A stretch of 64,000 bases of DNA from Doryteuthis pealeii (GCA_023376005.1 CM042152.1:71452571-71516570); one strand, 5' to 3'; positions 9,873 to 22,509 are shown, counted from the stretch's first letter. Notes: a model not told the origin generated them from the letters alone. Numbers and translations: made by a program.

Positions 9873-10987
9873 TCAATGATAAAAAAAGCAAAACTATGCG
9901 AGATAGGTCCCAGTTATAAAATAAACGATATCATATAAAAGGGAAAATGGGATTTCAGACACTTCTCTCTCTTACTGCTTCCGTGGAAGGAGGATAGGAA
10001 CCGAGTAAAGAAAACAGCACAATAGCAACAACTGAAATGACGACAACACCAAACGCTTTGACTAAACGTGTAAAAGTTTATTTACACAAGAAATCAAGGG
10101 GGGTAGGTACAGGTATAATGTTCACTAGATAACTCTTCTTCCGAGATGCGTAGGCGATCGAGCGGACGAACATACAGACAGGCATATAGATGAAGGTTCC
10201 CTCAATAGGCAAAATAGTTTACAAAATACAACAGCAAAAAAATATCATACAATACAGAATACAACCGCAAAAAAATCACATAACACGGAATACAACCGAA
10301 AGAAAATCATGCAATACAGAATACGATAACAATATTCACTTTTCTTCAACTCACGATTTGTTGCACAGTATCTCGAAATGAATGTCCTTCCTTTTACACT
10401 AACGACTAAAATCCTGCTAAAAATCCTTTCTCTCAAAAATCATAAAATCAAGCAAAAAGAAAATTCCAATCAAAACAATCGTAATTCAGTCTCTTTTCCT
10501 TTTTATTCATTCTCTTGGTCACCTGTAATTCTTGTTAAGTAGTCTTCTTCGTAGCTAAATAGGTAGTAATCTCCCGGAGCGAGGGATTGCACTTCTTGCC
10601 TCAAGCTGAGTTCGTTAAACTGTGATCTTGCTTCGGACGTGCGCGAATTCTTGGAGCGAGAAAGAAAATCGTAAGGACGCCGGGGGGGGGGGTACTCTGG
10701 TCATTACCATAACGATGGGGGTCACTGGGTCGTCTGCATTCTTCATGAAGCTACCTCAAAGAAGGAGGGGGGTCCAGTAACCCGCCTGCCCTCTACTCTT
10801 ACGCGTAGTAGTATTAAGAATTCCTTTTAGGTATTTCTTGTCGTGAAGATAAAAATGTAAGGGTCGAACAGACTCTTGACTTTCTTGTTCGCTTGTCGCC
10901 CACGCACTCGTAAATCTCTCTTCAAACTGAATCGACTAACGGTCTTATCAATATAAGTATTAGTGGACGTACCGACAGGGTGTCACA
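9824..10987 (-). mobile_element. LTR-like insertion (probable solo LTR) inside the Ty3 RT gene
   Basis: The 1,164-bp insert has LTR-type ends: TGTTACG on the left and GTCACA on the right (TG...CA on either strand). It is flanked by the 4-bp direct repeat CCAT (9820-9823 and 10988-10991). It splits the RT coding region just before the IRWF motif: minus-strand text right of the insert encodes FEEVNY, the segment expected immediately upstream. A minus-strand AATAAA lies near 10078-10083, which suggests minus orientation. No internal protein-coding domain was recognised. Confidence 0.65.
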
Positions 10988-12237
10988 CCATGTAGTTAAC
11001 TTCCTCAAATGTTAGGATAACAAAATGCAGTCTGAGTACCGCTTTGATAAAGTTTCTAGGGTCTAGGCATTGTCTGAATCAACCGTTGGCCTTGGTGAAA
11101 CGTACAAGGGAATTAACCATAGCGTTGGTTCCGTCACTGTGGTTTACCAGGGAGTCCAGCTCTGTTTTAAAAATTTCCTTGAGAGCTATTAGGATTCGTC
11201 AGGATGGATGCACGACTGATGGTAGCGTTGGGTCGACATGAATTATGTATTAACAAGGCAAATAGCCAATCGAATCGAATATGTCGGGAAATTCCCGAAT
11301 GTTTCCGTTCCTTACTTGGAGATCTCCTTATCAGATTCGATCTTGGCACTGGAATTGGTTTCACGTCATGATGAGGTCTAATTTTTTGATCACCGTTTGT
11401 CTGTGCTTTGTGTTCTCTTGTGGCTGGAATGTCCGTTTTTATGGTCAAATTTAATGTTACTCGGCCAAACTCTCGTGATGTTTGGAGCCCAAGTAATATT
11501 GGTCCCTCGGAATTTACAACATGGAATGTCGCGCCAACAAATCTGTTGCAGAATCTTACCCCTAGTCGACATATCCTTTCTTGTTTAATTAAAGTTCCTC
11601 CAAAAGCGAATAGCCGCATGGTAGTCTTTTTAGGTGGTACTTCACTGAGTTTTTTTAAAAAACATATTCTTCGGTAGGAGGTTGCTCATTATCTACCTTT
11701 GCGTGTATACTAATTTGTTTCTTTCTGTCGCCAATTGTTAATTTGGCCAATGCCTCCGTGGGATTTGATGATGATTTCTGAATTGCGAAGAAATATCTCC
11801 TCACTACTAGAATCATTATTTCTGTTCTGTGTTGTGGATATTTCAGTTTTTGTGCTATTGTGGTCTCGTAGTTCCTTTGTCTCCTTGTTTTTTTTCTCCC
11901 CGTTTCTTTGAACGGCAAATGTTGACAAAGTGTTCCTTTTGTTGCATATAATACATGCCTTTCTCCTCTGAGGTGGCCTCTGTCACAGTAGCTTCACTAC
12001 GGAAGTCTCTTCCACAATAGCATTTAATTTGCATTGTTTAATTAATTGCCGAAGTCGTTTTAGGAATGCGCGCGCAGACCCGTGTGATTCTTGTCGACAC
12101 TGTAACAGCTCGTGTATGGCCACATGAAAATTCGACCGTGGGTTTACATATTGTCTGAAATATTTGATGTAAGTTTCAACAGTCTTTGCCTCACCCTTTT
12201 GAAAGGTAAAAGTGTCACTTATTTCCTGACCTTCCAC
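10988..12237 (-). pseudogene. Ty3/gypsy remnant: gag C-part, protease and RT linker
   Basis: Minus strand. 11983-12237 encodes a gag capsid-like segment (EAKTVETYIKYFRQYV, AFLKRLRQLIKQC). 11655-11918 is a degraded nucleocapsid and linker, with His/Cys residues only partly kept. 11167-11619 encodes the protease C-half, ending in GPILLGLQTSREFG, a block typical of Ty3 proteases. The Asp-Thr-Gly active site is not preserved as an open segment. No 5' LTR was found to the right of 12.3 kb. Together with 8600-9872 this is one element broken by several frameshifts and by the 9824-10987 insert. Confidence 0.72.
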
Positions 12238-12239
12238 AG

Positions 12240-12822
12240 ACGACTTTAACGAAGATATTTCAATATGATGTTGTTGTCGTCTATATCGAGGAACGGACCT
12301 TCAAAGTAGATCTCGACTTGGCGTATAAATCTTTCTCTTTCTTTAGCAAAATTTGAACTGGGTCAATCTATCGTCAGTGGAAGTATCTGACAAGTCATAG
12401 TCAATGTTTATGGTATGAAAGTAGGGAGAAAAATACCTTAGCTTGGCGAGAATCGCAATGTGGTCACATGTGTGTTTTTAAATTATCCAATCCTGGTAAA
12501 AATATTACTGTCAACCGTGATTTCCGTGATTTTTTTTTATCCGTGTGTGTTTCTAATCCTATTTTTTCACACCATGTTATATTATATGGATTAGTTCGCC
12601 AGGATGACTTGGATTAAGGAGTCGAACAATGAGCTGTGTGTAAAAGGGTGTTTATCCAAAGGTAGCCATTATCGGAAGTGCATACAAATCAGGGGCGTAT
12701 AAATTTAGGGTTTTAACTAATACAACAACACCTATACATGAACACACCAGTGTAGGTCAGCCAGCAAAAACCTACATCAATCAGCTGTATGGATTCTGGA
12801 TGCGATAATCCATAGGGATATT

Positions 12823-12823
<1 letters not shown>
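12240..12823. other. Unassigned sequence beside the Ty3 remnant
   Basis: May contain the decayed 5' leader of the minus-strand Ty3 element, but no LTR ends or primer-binding site could be identified. Confidence 0.35.

Positions 12824-12882
<59 letters not shown>
12824..12882. repeat. (GA)n microsatellite
   Basis: Uninterrupted GA dinucleotide run of about 58 bases. Confidence 0.98.
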
Positions 12883-12884
<2 letters not shown>

Positions 12885-13015
12885 AGCGATGTCAGCGTGA
12901 CCAGATGATGCTGAACGCTGGTTAGAATTCAGTTTTCCTTCTAGACTGGTTGCTTAACCAAGGCTAAAGAACCCAGTCTGTCCTACTATTTACCCACAGC
13001 TGGGAAAGAACAGCT
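12885..13015 (-). repeat. SINE-like repeat S3, partial
   Basis: On the minus strand it carries CCAGCTGTGGGTAAATAGTAGGACAGACTGG, TTTAGCCTTGGTTAAGCAACC and AGTCTAGAAGG, in order. These blocks also occur at 21010-21260, 44165-44345 and 50185-50510. A (GA)n array follows directly, as is common at SINE ends. Confidence 0.6.
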
Positions 13016-13580
13016 GGACACAAAACACCACATTAGAATCAGAACATTAGAACTTCTGTATATTCCCTCTCACGAAAAATGCACATACGCCAAGAAATAA
13101 TTACAGCAAATTCTTGATGACTTAATTATCAAACCATCGGATAGTATGGTCTTTTTTACTGGCACCATGTATTTTCCCACATTAACAGGTAGACATTTAA
13201 ATTCGGATGAAAAAGATTCAACAAACAAATGAATATACAAACATATATTCGAAAAATATAACTTGCAAACTTAATGGCATTGCGGCCAGACTTATCTGCT
13301 GAAATCCATCTTTGTTCTGTCTGAGACTGAATAAGACGTCTTGCTGCTCTAATGGTCAACACTACAAGTAACACTAGACAGGTATTCAATTTAGGCGCCA
13401 ATCTACGGTATTCCCTGATTGGTCCCCTGGTGCCAAGGGCAGATAATTAATCCCTAATTTTTCCAATAATAGTCCATACACAAAAGTAAATCAACTTGTC
13501 TTATCTTCTAACAAGGACAATCAAAATGAACATTATTGACTTAGATCCTAACTCATTCTATTATACTCATTGTATACTGG
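13016..13580. other. Unassigned sequence upstream of the integrase fragment
   Basis: No LTR, gag or RT text is visible, so the Ty3 copy that follows is 5' truncated at about 13,580. Confidence 0.4.
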
Positions 13581-13586
13581 GCAGGG

Positions 13587-14420
13587 ATGAATAGGGACAT
13601 TGAGGATTTTATTGCCAAATGCCACACCTGCCAGAAATATCAAGCGACCACTCCAGCCGAATCGATGCGCCAGCACGAAACACCTACATACCCTTGGCAA
13701 TATGTAAGTGCCAACCTGTTCACAATGGCAGGAAACGAGTACTTACTCGCAGCAGACCACAACAGCCGAAGCCCATTTGTGAGACGATTCCATTCCACAC
13801 CATCTACAGCCGTCATTAAGAACATGAAGGCAATCTTCGAGGAAAGAGGTTCGCCGGAGATCCTCTACACGGATAATGGACCCCAGTTTACAAGCAAAGA
13901 ATTTACAGACTTTGCGAAAAAGTATGCATTCCTACACAAGACATCTTCCCCACACTACCCACAGTCTAATGGTTTTGCGGAAAGGATGGTAGGAGTGTGC
14001 AAAATTTTTTTACTAAAGGCACGGGAAACCGGACATGACTGTCACCTAGCAATGATGGCGTACAGAGCGACACCATTGTCAGCTCACCTCGAGTCTTCAG
14101 CAGAATTACTGAATGGGAGACAGATACGAACACCACTCGTATCAAAACAGCAGCTTGGTGATGAACAGACTAGACAAGCAATACAATGTTAAAAAAACAA
14201 ATCGAGGGATCAATACAACAAATACAAAAATCGAAAACATCCCCCGTTGTATGCTGATCAAAAAGTCTATGTGCAGCATGAGAGGACAAAATTGTGGGAA
14301 CCCGGAACAATCCAACACCCTACCACTGAACCAAGGTCGTACATGGTAGAGTCTGCGGATGGTAGTTCCTTAGGCCAGCTAAATGCAATCTGGTACTTAA
14401 AGGTAGACAATACCAACTAC
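13587..14420 (+). pseudogene. Ty3/gypsy (Mag/Steamer-like) integrase, 5'-truncated
   Basis: A 201-residue open frame (13587-14192) holds the end of the zinc-binding domain (CHTCQKYQ, residues 12-19) and the core with TDNGPQF (Asp about residue 96) and NGFAERM (Glu about residue 132), a spacing of 35 as in D,D-35-E integrases. The first catalytic Asp is replaced: residues 41-44 read SANL where SADL is expected, so this copy should be inactive. After a frameshift near 14190 the C-terminal domain continues (YADQKVYVQHERTKLWEPGT in another frame, about 14245-14310). Gag, protease and RT are absent. A polypurine tract and LTR follow. Confidence 0.85.
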
Positions 14421-14828
14421 CCATAGCTGATGCAAACACATCACAAATAGAACCACCACACCGTATAAATGCTGATGTTCACTCATGTCATAGCAGTCAC
14501 CAGAGAAGCACACCAACAACCCCCAGTCAGGTAGTAATACCTGAACCACCAGCACCGCCCATAGCGATGAAGCAACCGATCATCCAATCACCCAGCTGTG
14601 GACTATCAAGGACAACCCCTGAACCACGGCGATCTCAGCGATGCATAAGGACTCCGCAGAGACTAGATCTCTGAAACCTCCCCAGTAAAAAAAAACTTTT
14701 AAAAAAATCACATATGAGAGACTATTTTAGCTTTCCACTGAAATAAGAATTAAAAAAAAATATCCACAAATAAAGATTGAAAAAAATTTGAGTAAATACA
14801 TATTAAAGTAAAAAGCCCATTCTTAATT

Positions 14829-14840
14829 AAGAAAGGGAGA
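14829..14840 (+). promoter_or_regulatory. Polypurine tract of the Ty3 element
   Basis: AAGAAAGGGAGA lies immediately before the TG that opens the LTR. This is where plus-strand DNA synthesis is primed in LTR retrotransposons. Confidence 0.7.
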
Positions 14841-15016
14841 TGTTGTATTAGCTAAGTCCCTTGGACTAACCCTTAACTAAACCCTAATTGTCCGCCTCTT
14901 AATTCTATGTACTTCCGCCCCCGTCAGCCATGAATAAACATATGTGAAAACGAGCTCCTGTTTCCGACTTCTTAATCTGAAGGCATCCTGTGTGGATAAC
15001 CCCAAATAACGTAACA
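14841..15016 (+). repeat. 3' LTR (176 bp) of the 13.6-15.0 kb Ty3 element
   Basis: Begins TGTTGTATTAGC directly after the polypurine tract and ends AACGTAACA, giving TG...CA ends. An AATAAA at about 14,933 is the likely poly(A) signal. No matching 5' LTR is present in the window. A short LTR of this size is usual for Mag-lineage elements; closer naming needs a search. Confidence 0.7.
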
Positions 15017-17829
15017 AGTTATCGTACCTTTTACGGCTCTCTGTCTCTCTTTGCTGTATATAAGGAGCGTAGTAAGGAACATAACGCCCCTACCATATAT
15101 ATATTCTTTATAATCTTTGTCAGAATTATTTCATGAAATGTGTCTTGTAAATTACTCCTATGTAAAGATATGGTGAACTCATTCTTGACATTGTGTAAAA
15201 GAAGCTTGGACACATACATTTTGCGGATAATTTTATTCCCGAAAGTAGCACTGTTTAGTTTTCTAGGGGTATAAACCGTAATTAAGTGCACAGAGAAAAA
15301 AGGGGTCGACCAATTTTGAAGAAAGGAAAACAACATAATAATATTTTTTTTTTACAATAAATTTATTGTACAAAGTAGTACAAAGGATATACAAATCAGG
15401 TACAAAAAAGCAATGCGTGTTCAATGTTTAATGTTCAAGTATGAAAAGTTAAAGGTTTGTTTAGGTTTGCAGATAATATGCATGCAGATTTGTCTGTTAT
15501 AATTTGCCTTATAACTCGTTCACTCGTGGCCCGGTTCAAATTGTAGTAGCAGCATCTTTTGGGGTTTTTTCGGCTCTTAGCCTTTTGGTAGCAGTGGGAT
15601 GTACTGCTCTGAGTCGCCGTCTTGGGCTATGTTACAAAGTGATGTCTCACTGTCTCGTGTTGGACCTAGGGCAGCTAGTGGGGTTTATTCAGTTTTATAG
15701 CCAGTTTCACGTGACCTCCAGGAGGGCCCTGATTGGCCTATTTGGTTATTCGTACGTGCGTCTGAATAAATTCCAAAAATCTACGTAATGTAGGTTTTAC
15801 AAAATCTTTTTTTTTTTTTACTGGACTGACAATGTTAATCAGAAAGGCTTTAGCTAACAATATGTTCCCAAAACTACAACACTTCTGGGAAAATTTATTA
15901 TTAGAAAAATCACAGAATTAATGGTTTTCAAAATTTTATCACTTTTATAAAGTTATACAATAACCAACACTTACCTGACCTTCGGGCCTTGTGTCCAGTG
16001 GTCCAGCCATTGGACCGATAAGATATTTAAAAATTAGTGTAATCCTTCGTCTAAAAAGGACAGGGTTGAGTTGATTGCCCAGTGCATGAGCCACATCAAA
16101 AGAAGAATGTCAACGGAATTCACGCAATTTTTAAATACTAACCACACATGAGCTTCGGTTTGAGCGTGGTTCCCCACTATAAAGATCCTTGTGTTCGACT
16201 GACATGGTGGGATGTCACTAAATACTTACAATAACCATTTTTGCTTATAAGATCTTGGAGATGCCGTCTTGGAATTTCTATCTAAATCAAAACAAGGTTT
16301 GAAGCACAAATAATGTTTATTAGTTGCTACGTTAAGACCGAACGAAATCTAGAGTTACTCCCCTTGATCAGTAGTGGTTTGATGGGAACCCAGAAGTAGG
16401 GTTTCCACCATGACACTTTTAGATTGGGATACGTGCAGTCAGGACGCACGCACAACACGGTTGAGCTAATTAAGTCACTTTCATGGTAGAACCATTCTCT
16501 ACCCTGTCTTAAATAAAACCTTGTTAATTTCAAACAATCTAATCTTACATTTTCATTCAGTGTTCCGTATTCTATATGTAAAAACATAGATTCATTTTTT
16601 TTTTAAATCGGAATGAAGCCATTCTAGAATGTCTTGATTTTTAGATGAGCAAAATGTCAAAGAATTGTTTTATAACCACCAGGATTTAACATGTTTATGT
16701 GTCTTTTTATTTTTACAGTCCATATGTTGTACCAAGCAAAAACAATTGTTTCTATCCCACTCTTTGTATAATTAAATGTCAACGCGACATTTAAATCTTA
16801 TATCAAATAATCAATTCTTGTTCTACTTGTTCAACATGTTTGGAACTAAATTTTTATGTTGTATTTCAAGAATTCAATTTGAAACGATTCAAACTATCTA
16901 TCATTAGTTTTATTATTGTTGAAGAAGATAAAATCATTCTGAATATTTTGATAGCAATAAAATGATGTGAGATAACAACATTCAAGAAAGGTTAGAACAT
17001 TAACATCTCTATTATAAACTACTGTAATAGCCAATATCAGAAACGGACGTTTTTCAAAGATTTCCAATTTTACAGATTTGATCGTGATAAAAATTATAGT
17101 AAACATATTATTTTAAACTTGTTCTACATTATGGTAATTACAGAAAAAAAGAACAAGGATAAAAAAACTGACACAAGAAAAAAAATCTTTTACTAAAAGA
17201 TTTTAAAAAGGTTATAGCATCCAAAATAGCGAACAAAATTGAACAAAATTGTAAATGCACAATTAAATCAACAACATTATTGACTTAATGACGCTAGTGT
17301 TACATTCCCTACTTGCCCCCATTCTTTTGTTAGGCGCTAGGTGACATTGCAAGCAAGTGGAGGGATCAAAGCCCCTTTTCTACCTTCTATCCTCTAGAGA
17401 ACAACATGCACCAATTGCATCTCTTGTCTACGGGTCAGGGAGACTTTGAGCCCCCAACTTCGTGCCGTATGACACCAGAGAACATGCTTTACATTTGATT
17501 GTTAAACTTTACTCTATAACAGCAACACTCAAGACTTTACCGATGGAAAACTCTTATCCTATTAAGACATTTCTATACACATATGTATAAGCTTTTCTTT
17601 TGTTGTATTGCTTCTATCCTTTTTTTTCTCGGGCAATAAATACACTTATCATTACTTTCGTTGTGAATTGTTCTTATATATATTTACTCTATACGAGGAA
17701 ACAACCAACTATCGTTCTTCTACATACTGATACAGAATATTAATAAGATATGTATAGGCCATTGCTTCTAATTACTTCCGCACATCTATGGGCATACAAC
17801 TTGACTAATTTGTCAAAGTGTTCAAGTGT
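15017..17829. other. Intergenic, mostly unassigned
   Basis: Except for the R2 copy at 16327-16590, no gene or transposon domain was recognised. A moderately GC-rich block at about 15,500-15,760, with motifs such as CACGTGACC, may be an old LTR. Open frames of 70-101 codons here have no recognisable content. Confidence 0.4.
16327..16590 (-). repeat. Interspersed repeat R2, copy 2
   Basis: The reverse complement aligns with 4375-4628, from AATACGGAACACTGAATGAA through GTTCTACC to AAGGGGAGTAACTCTAGA. The open frame across it is not conserved between copies. Confidence 0.6.
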
Positions 17830-17950
17830 TATTTTTAGCAAGTTAGTCTCGCAGATCCATTACTATTGAAAAGAGAGTTCGATCCTCACTGAATGTCCCA
17901 TACTTATGACCTTGTGCCAAATCCTACACGTGGTGAACGAGTTGAGTAAA
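17830..17950 (+). repeat. tRNA-like SINE S2, copy 1
   Basis: Contains TTAGCAAGTTAGTCTCGCAGATC and a B-box-like GAGTTCGATCCTCACTG, then TACACGTGGTGAACGAGTTGAGTAAATAA. The same blocks occur at 57575-57670. The B box suggests a tRNA origin; the full cloverleaf is not intact. Confidence 0.55.
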
Positions 17951-19925
17951 TAATAATGTTTCTTTTTGTTCAGGTGTGATTTTGACTTATTCTTTCCACA
18001 GTTTCTGTCACAAATCGACCACTATTATTGACTTCATTTTCCTGAGTTTTTTTTTTACTTTAAAGAATTGTTTTACTGTTTTTTGCAGTATGACAATGAA
18101 CATTATCTTAGACAAGTGTTGCTCTCAGAGAAGGAATATGGTGTTCAATAATATTCTTAAACGCTGTATCAATTACCGGGTAAGATAACTATAACGTAAA
18201 TGTAAAGACACTTACTAACACTGGGCTTTAGGAGGTTCAAGGTTATAGCTTGGATGAAACACATGACGGTTTTTGGTCGACATAGTAGATGTTCTAGAAA
18301 AGTAGCTGTTGGAACGGAACATTTGATTTCAGGAAGACACAGAAAGAACAAATCCTGCTCACTGGAAACAGCAAACATATTTCTCTATGGAAACTCTCGA
18401 ATCGGTGGAACCGATTAATACAACTTATGCAAAAACTTCCAAAAAACTAGCGACAGAAGAGAGAAAAACTGATTTCATCCCAGTAATGGGGAAGTGGTTG
18501 AAGTGACGAAAAGCAACCCTCTCCCACAAGGCCATGAAACTGGTTCTGCATCCTATCATATCCAAAGCAGGCAAAAGAAGCTGAGAGAAACCTGCCCAGA
18601 TATGAGATCAGTATTATGGAAAATATGGGTTACCATCCCCTGACATTGAACAGAACACGGAAGTAAGGAACTGGCAGGGGTCGAAGCCTTTAGAAATCCT
18701 TAGAACAGAAAAAGCAGTCTAACAGAACAGAAGGTTGATACAACAACAACGAACAGCTTAACCGTCTAACTGAACTGAACCAATATAGCGGCAGCCCCCA
18801 AGAACGAATGACACAACTACAACCACTCGGCAAAGAAACCCTTTACCCAAAATGATAAGTTTTTATGTAATTTGTTACTTAATATATATACACGACTTAC
18901 GACCACTAAAAGGAATAAGTTTTAGCAACCTTTCGCACGATAAAACCTTCTTTGAATTATCAAACTTGTCTTTGTCTTTATTCTTTTCTTATCGATATTT
19001 GGGATACCGTAAATTTCCCATAGTATTCCAATATTTGCCATGAAACCGAATGAGTGGGTCAACAACAATATGCTATCACTTTTGGATTTGAATGATTTTT
19101 GTCACACGTTTGTGAAGCAATCTCTCATCTTTATACTAGCTGATATACAGCTTGGCGTCAGAACCAACCTGTTGGGGTTATTTTCCTTTACCAGCTACGG
19201 GTTTCCCTTAGATGGTATTACGACTGGTGGTGTATACAGGAAGTGTCGCCAAAATAAAATTATCTTTCTTTTAGACTCTCCAGCCGTCAGAGTTTACACA
19301 CAAGTTGTGTCTTTGTCCTTTAAGACTGGGGGCTTTTCCCCCAGCCCCTGGCATACCGTGTACCTGTTATGCAGGCACTCCTACACCTTATGGTTTTACA
19401 AACTTCCACGCATCAGTTGCGTCATTTCCATGTACTTGTTAAACGATAGTTTTTCCACACAGTAATTGACAACATTAGCCTCAAGACTAGCTACAAAGAC
19501 TATTTTCCTTAGGACATTCATCTATCCTGTTTTATAATGTTTTCTTAGAATTTGCTTAGACAATAGAGTCTATTTGTTATCACTTTTGTCAGGATTTGTT
19601 CAATATTTATGTTTATACTATGTTTGAGGAAATGATAGACACCAACTATCATTCATTTCAACATTAATCAATTTAAACTTACATTAATCAATGAAAATTC
19701 TTACTGTTCAATTTCCATCAGTTCAAACAACAAGCACGTTTGAGAATTCTAGACAAGATTTTTGGGTTCTTCTTTCCAACGTGAGGGTTTAATAGCAAAA
19801 TAACGTGTATGAAGCCCTACCGAGACATTTCCATGCCAAAATCTTCAATTGCCTCACGCGCACAGCGGTTTGTCATAGAGTGTCTTTGAATTATTCGATG
19901 GGTAATTCCATGTCAAATCATCCAG
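17951..19925. other. Unassigned intergenic sequence
   Basis: No protein family was recognised on either strand. 18180-18870 has a different, less AT-rich composition and may be an old retroelement leader, but no diagnostic motif is present. Confidence 0.35.
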
Positions 19926-19929
19926 GCCA

Positions 19930-20545
19930 TGTCACCCACCCACTTCAATCTTTCTGAAATGTTGTACAGGTGTGGACGATGTTAAAGTTAGACAATCCCC
20001 AAAATTTGAGCTTCAAATTCCAAGATTTGGCGGAGTTATGTCGATTTTTAGCTCTCCAAATTTCGGGAAAATGGCGATTTTTTTGTAATCTATTTTTGAC
20101 TGTAAAATGAGTTCTAGAGCTTCCCTACTCCTAAAAATTGGTTTATAAAAGCATTTTTGCCCGAGGAATCCATAAATGTTAAGTTATTGATGTTCTTTTT
20201 AATTTTTTCATAGCAAGATCAATATCCCAATGTGACACTGCATTTATGACAAAGATTTTTCCATTATTATTTCACATATAGTGAACATTATTTGTATCAA
20301 AGAGATAGTTTGGTTTTTGCTCAGAACCAATTTTTAGGAGTAGGGAAGCTCTAGATCTCATTTTATAGTAAAAAATAGATTACAAAAAGTCGCCATTTTT
20401 CGCGACCTCCCTCAAATTTGGGAGCTAAAAATCGACATAACTCCGCCAATTATTGTAATTGGAAGCTCAAATTTTGTGGAGTGTCTAATTTTAACATAGT
20501 CCACACCTGTACAAAATATAGGTGTGGGGAGGTTTTAACCCTCTG
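19930..20545. mobile_element. Non-autonomous element with about 190-bp terminal inverted repeats
   Basis: 19960-20155 and 20330-20520 are diverged reverse complements over almost their whole length. Left-arm blocks TTGTACAGGTGTGGAC, GGCGGAGTTATGTCGATTTTTAGCTC and AGAGCTTCCCTACTCCTAAAAATTGG all recur inverted on the right. The central about 170 bp is AT-rich and non-coding. This is a foldback or MITE architecture. The outer ends and any target duplication are not sharply defined. Confidence 0.75.
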
Positions 20546-20630
20546 TAGGGGATACAGTCAGCATATCTAAGCCCCACGACAGGGCGTTAATTTTATCATG
20601 AAAAAAATTGATAAATTAAAGATTTTGTTA

Positions 20631-20749
<119 letters not shown>

Positions 20750-21009
20750 GTTTCGCTATAAGGATAGCGTCTTCAGCAATTAAGTCTACGCGTGATAAGT
20801 CTACCACACATTGTGATGAGGGTTTATAGCCCGATTCACAATGCGCATTTCAAATGAACTTCGAAAACACCCCCCTATTATTCAATCGTCAAGTATCACC
20901 GAAAAATTGACATATGCTCCCACGATGTCCTGAAAGTGTGAGGGATATGTAAAAATTAGAACATCAACTCATCTAAATCCGGTAACGACCTGGAGTCGTC
21001 CACAGACAT

Positions 21010-21260
21010 ATAATGCTACAGTTCACATAGCGCTAATACCCTTGGGAAAGGTATGAATCCCACTACTCTCCCTCCAACTATGGCTAAATAGTAAGGCAGA
21101 CTGGACTCTTTAACCTTGGTTAGGTAGCCAGTCTAGGAGATGGAAAACTCTGAATTCAAACCTGTTACACTCCACTTGGGGTGGTCACTACTAGAATAGG
21201 CTCAGTCCAAATTAGTAATCTATTTCACTAATTAAGTAATGCTACTGCGGTCGCAATTTT
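21010..21260 (+). repeat. SINE-like repeat S3
   Basis: Blocks GCTAATACCCTTGGGAAAGG, CTCTCCCTCCAACTATGGCTAA, GACTCTTTAACCTTGG, AGCCAGTCTAGGAGA and GAATTCAAACCTG are shared with 50185-50510 and 44165-44345. Confidence 0.65.
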
Positions 21261-21369
21261 TGAGGTGTAAACGGAATGCAGATCCATCGCAGTAAAATAG
21301 GATGCCTGAATCGATTGAAGGAAACTAGTGTCACTTTCAGAATCTGTTCAAAACAGCATTATTGTTCCC

Positions 21370-21570
21370 ATCTAGCTTTTTCTTCAGGTGTCTTGATAAA
21401 GTTCAAGTGATGCAACTATACAGTAGTACTGATATGGCAACAGCTTGGAAGAATTCCCATTTTTTTTTCATCAGTGAGCAGATTTCTACATGATTGTTAA
21501 TCTATCAATAGCACCCCATGCCTTTCCTAAGCACATGTTGACGTCTCTTTCCATACCTCAATAGCAATAT
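21370..21570 (-). pseudogene. LINE-A fragment, RT C-terminal region
   Basis: The minus strand encodes short segments such as GKAWGAIDRLTI and, after a frame change, NSSKLLPYQYYCIV, which match the LINE-A text at 48,040-48,140 and 45,390-45,490. Truncated at both ends. Confidence 0.6.
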
Positions 21571-21884
21571 CTCATCTACTGAATAAAAATATTGAATGAC
21601 AAAAGATATCCTTTTGTCTGAATTTTGGGAGACGATGCTTGATATGTATCATTTTGATTTTTCAGACAGTTGTCCTCATTTTTATTGTGATATAATGATT
21701 GTGACACTTGTCAAGTGCCTGTGTCCAGGAGAATGCAACCCAAAAATAAATGACTGCAGATGGAAGCAGTGACGTGGCAACATTGTGATCAAATCAATCA
21801 ATATTGATTCAGATTTTTCAAAGTGTCCACATACTCGTCCACTTTCAAATTCTACGCATTTATATTTCAGAAGCATAGTGGAAA

Positions 21885-22200
21885 AAGTTAGGTTGTTTGG
21901 TTGGTTGATTAGATTTTACGGCATGTCAATCCTTGTTGGGTTATTTTATGCCGAAGACATTTTGTTTTATTCATTCTTGTTGGGTATTCAATTTTTTAGT
22001 TTTTCAATTTTTTTAAACACATTTTTAATACTCATTTTTTTTTTAAAAATCTATGTAACTCATAGATGAGACCCTAACAGGTACTACCACCCCGGGTCAG
22101 AGTGATACTGGGAGTAATGTCGATAACGGTGTCCTCCACATTCTCCAGAGATCTAGAATTCGAACTTCACCACTAGATGCAGTTTAACATCGCAAAACTA
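21885..22200 (+). repeat. Interspersed repeat R1 fragment
   Basis: Starts with GGTTGGTTGATTAGATTTTACGGCATGTCAA and TTTATGCCGAAGACA. After about 100 bases it shows ACAGGTACTACCACCCCGGGTCAGAGTG and CCTCCACATTCTCCAGAGA, matching the R1 copy at 600-1140 in reverse. Confidence 0.6.
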
Positions 22201-22434
22201 GGCAATTTATTTCAATGTTATAGCAAAGCAAAGGCTTTTAGGTTATGGTGGCTTTGCACCCTCCTCTGAAATTAAGCTCCGAGGAAGCTGACCCTCTTTG
22301 TTCCGTCATTGGATGGAAGGCTCTCGATGGTGAATTGTCTTTAATTTTCCGGAATAACCTGAAGGGACCAATCGGAAAGAAACTAGCTTCCTTCACTGAA
22401 ATTACGTATGCAGTCTGCACTAATCACTTTCCGG

Positions 22435-22505
22435 TTGGTTGGTTGGTTGGTTAGATTTTACAGTATGTCAACGCTAATTGGACATATAATGATATTTAGT
22501 CCACT
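22435..22505 (+). repeat. R1 head fragment
   Basis: GGTTGGTTGGTTGGTTAGATTTTACAGTATGTCAAC, the 5' text of R1, without the rest of the repeat. Confidence 0.5.
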
Positions 22506-22509
22506 TAAC

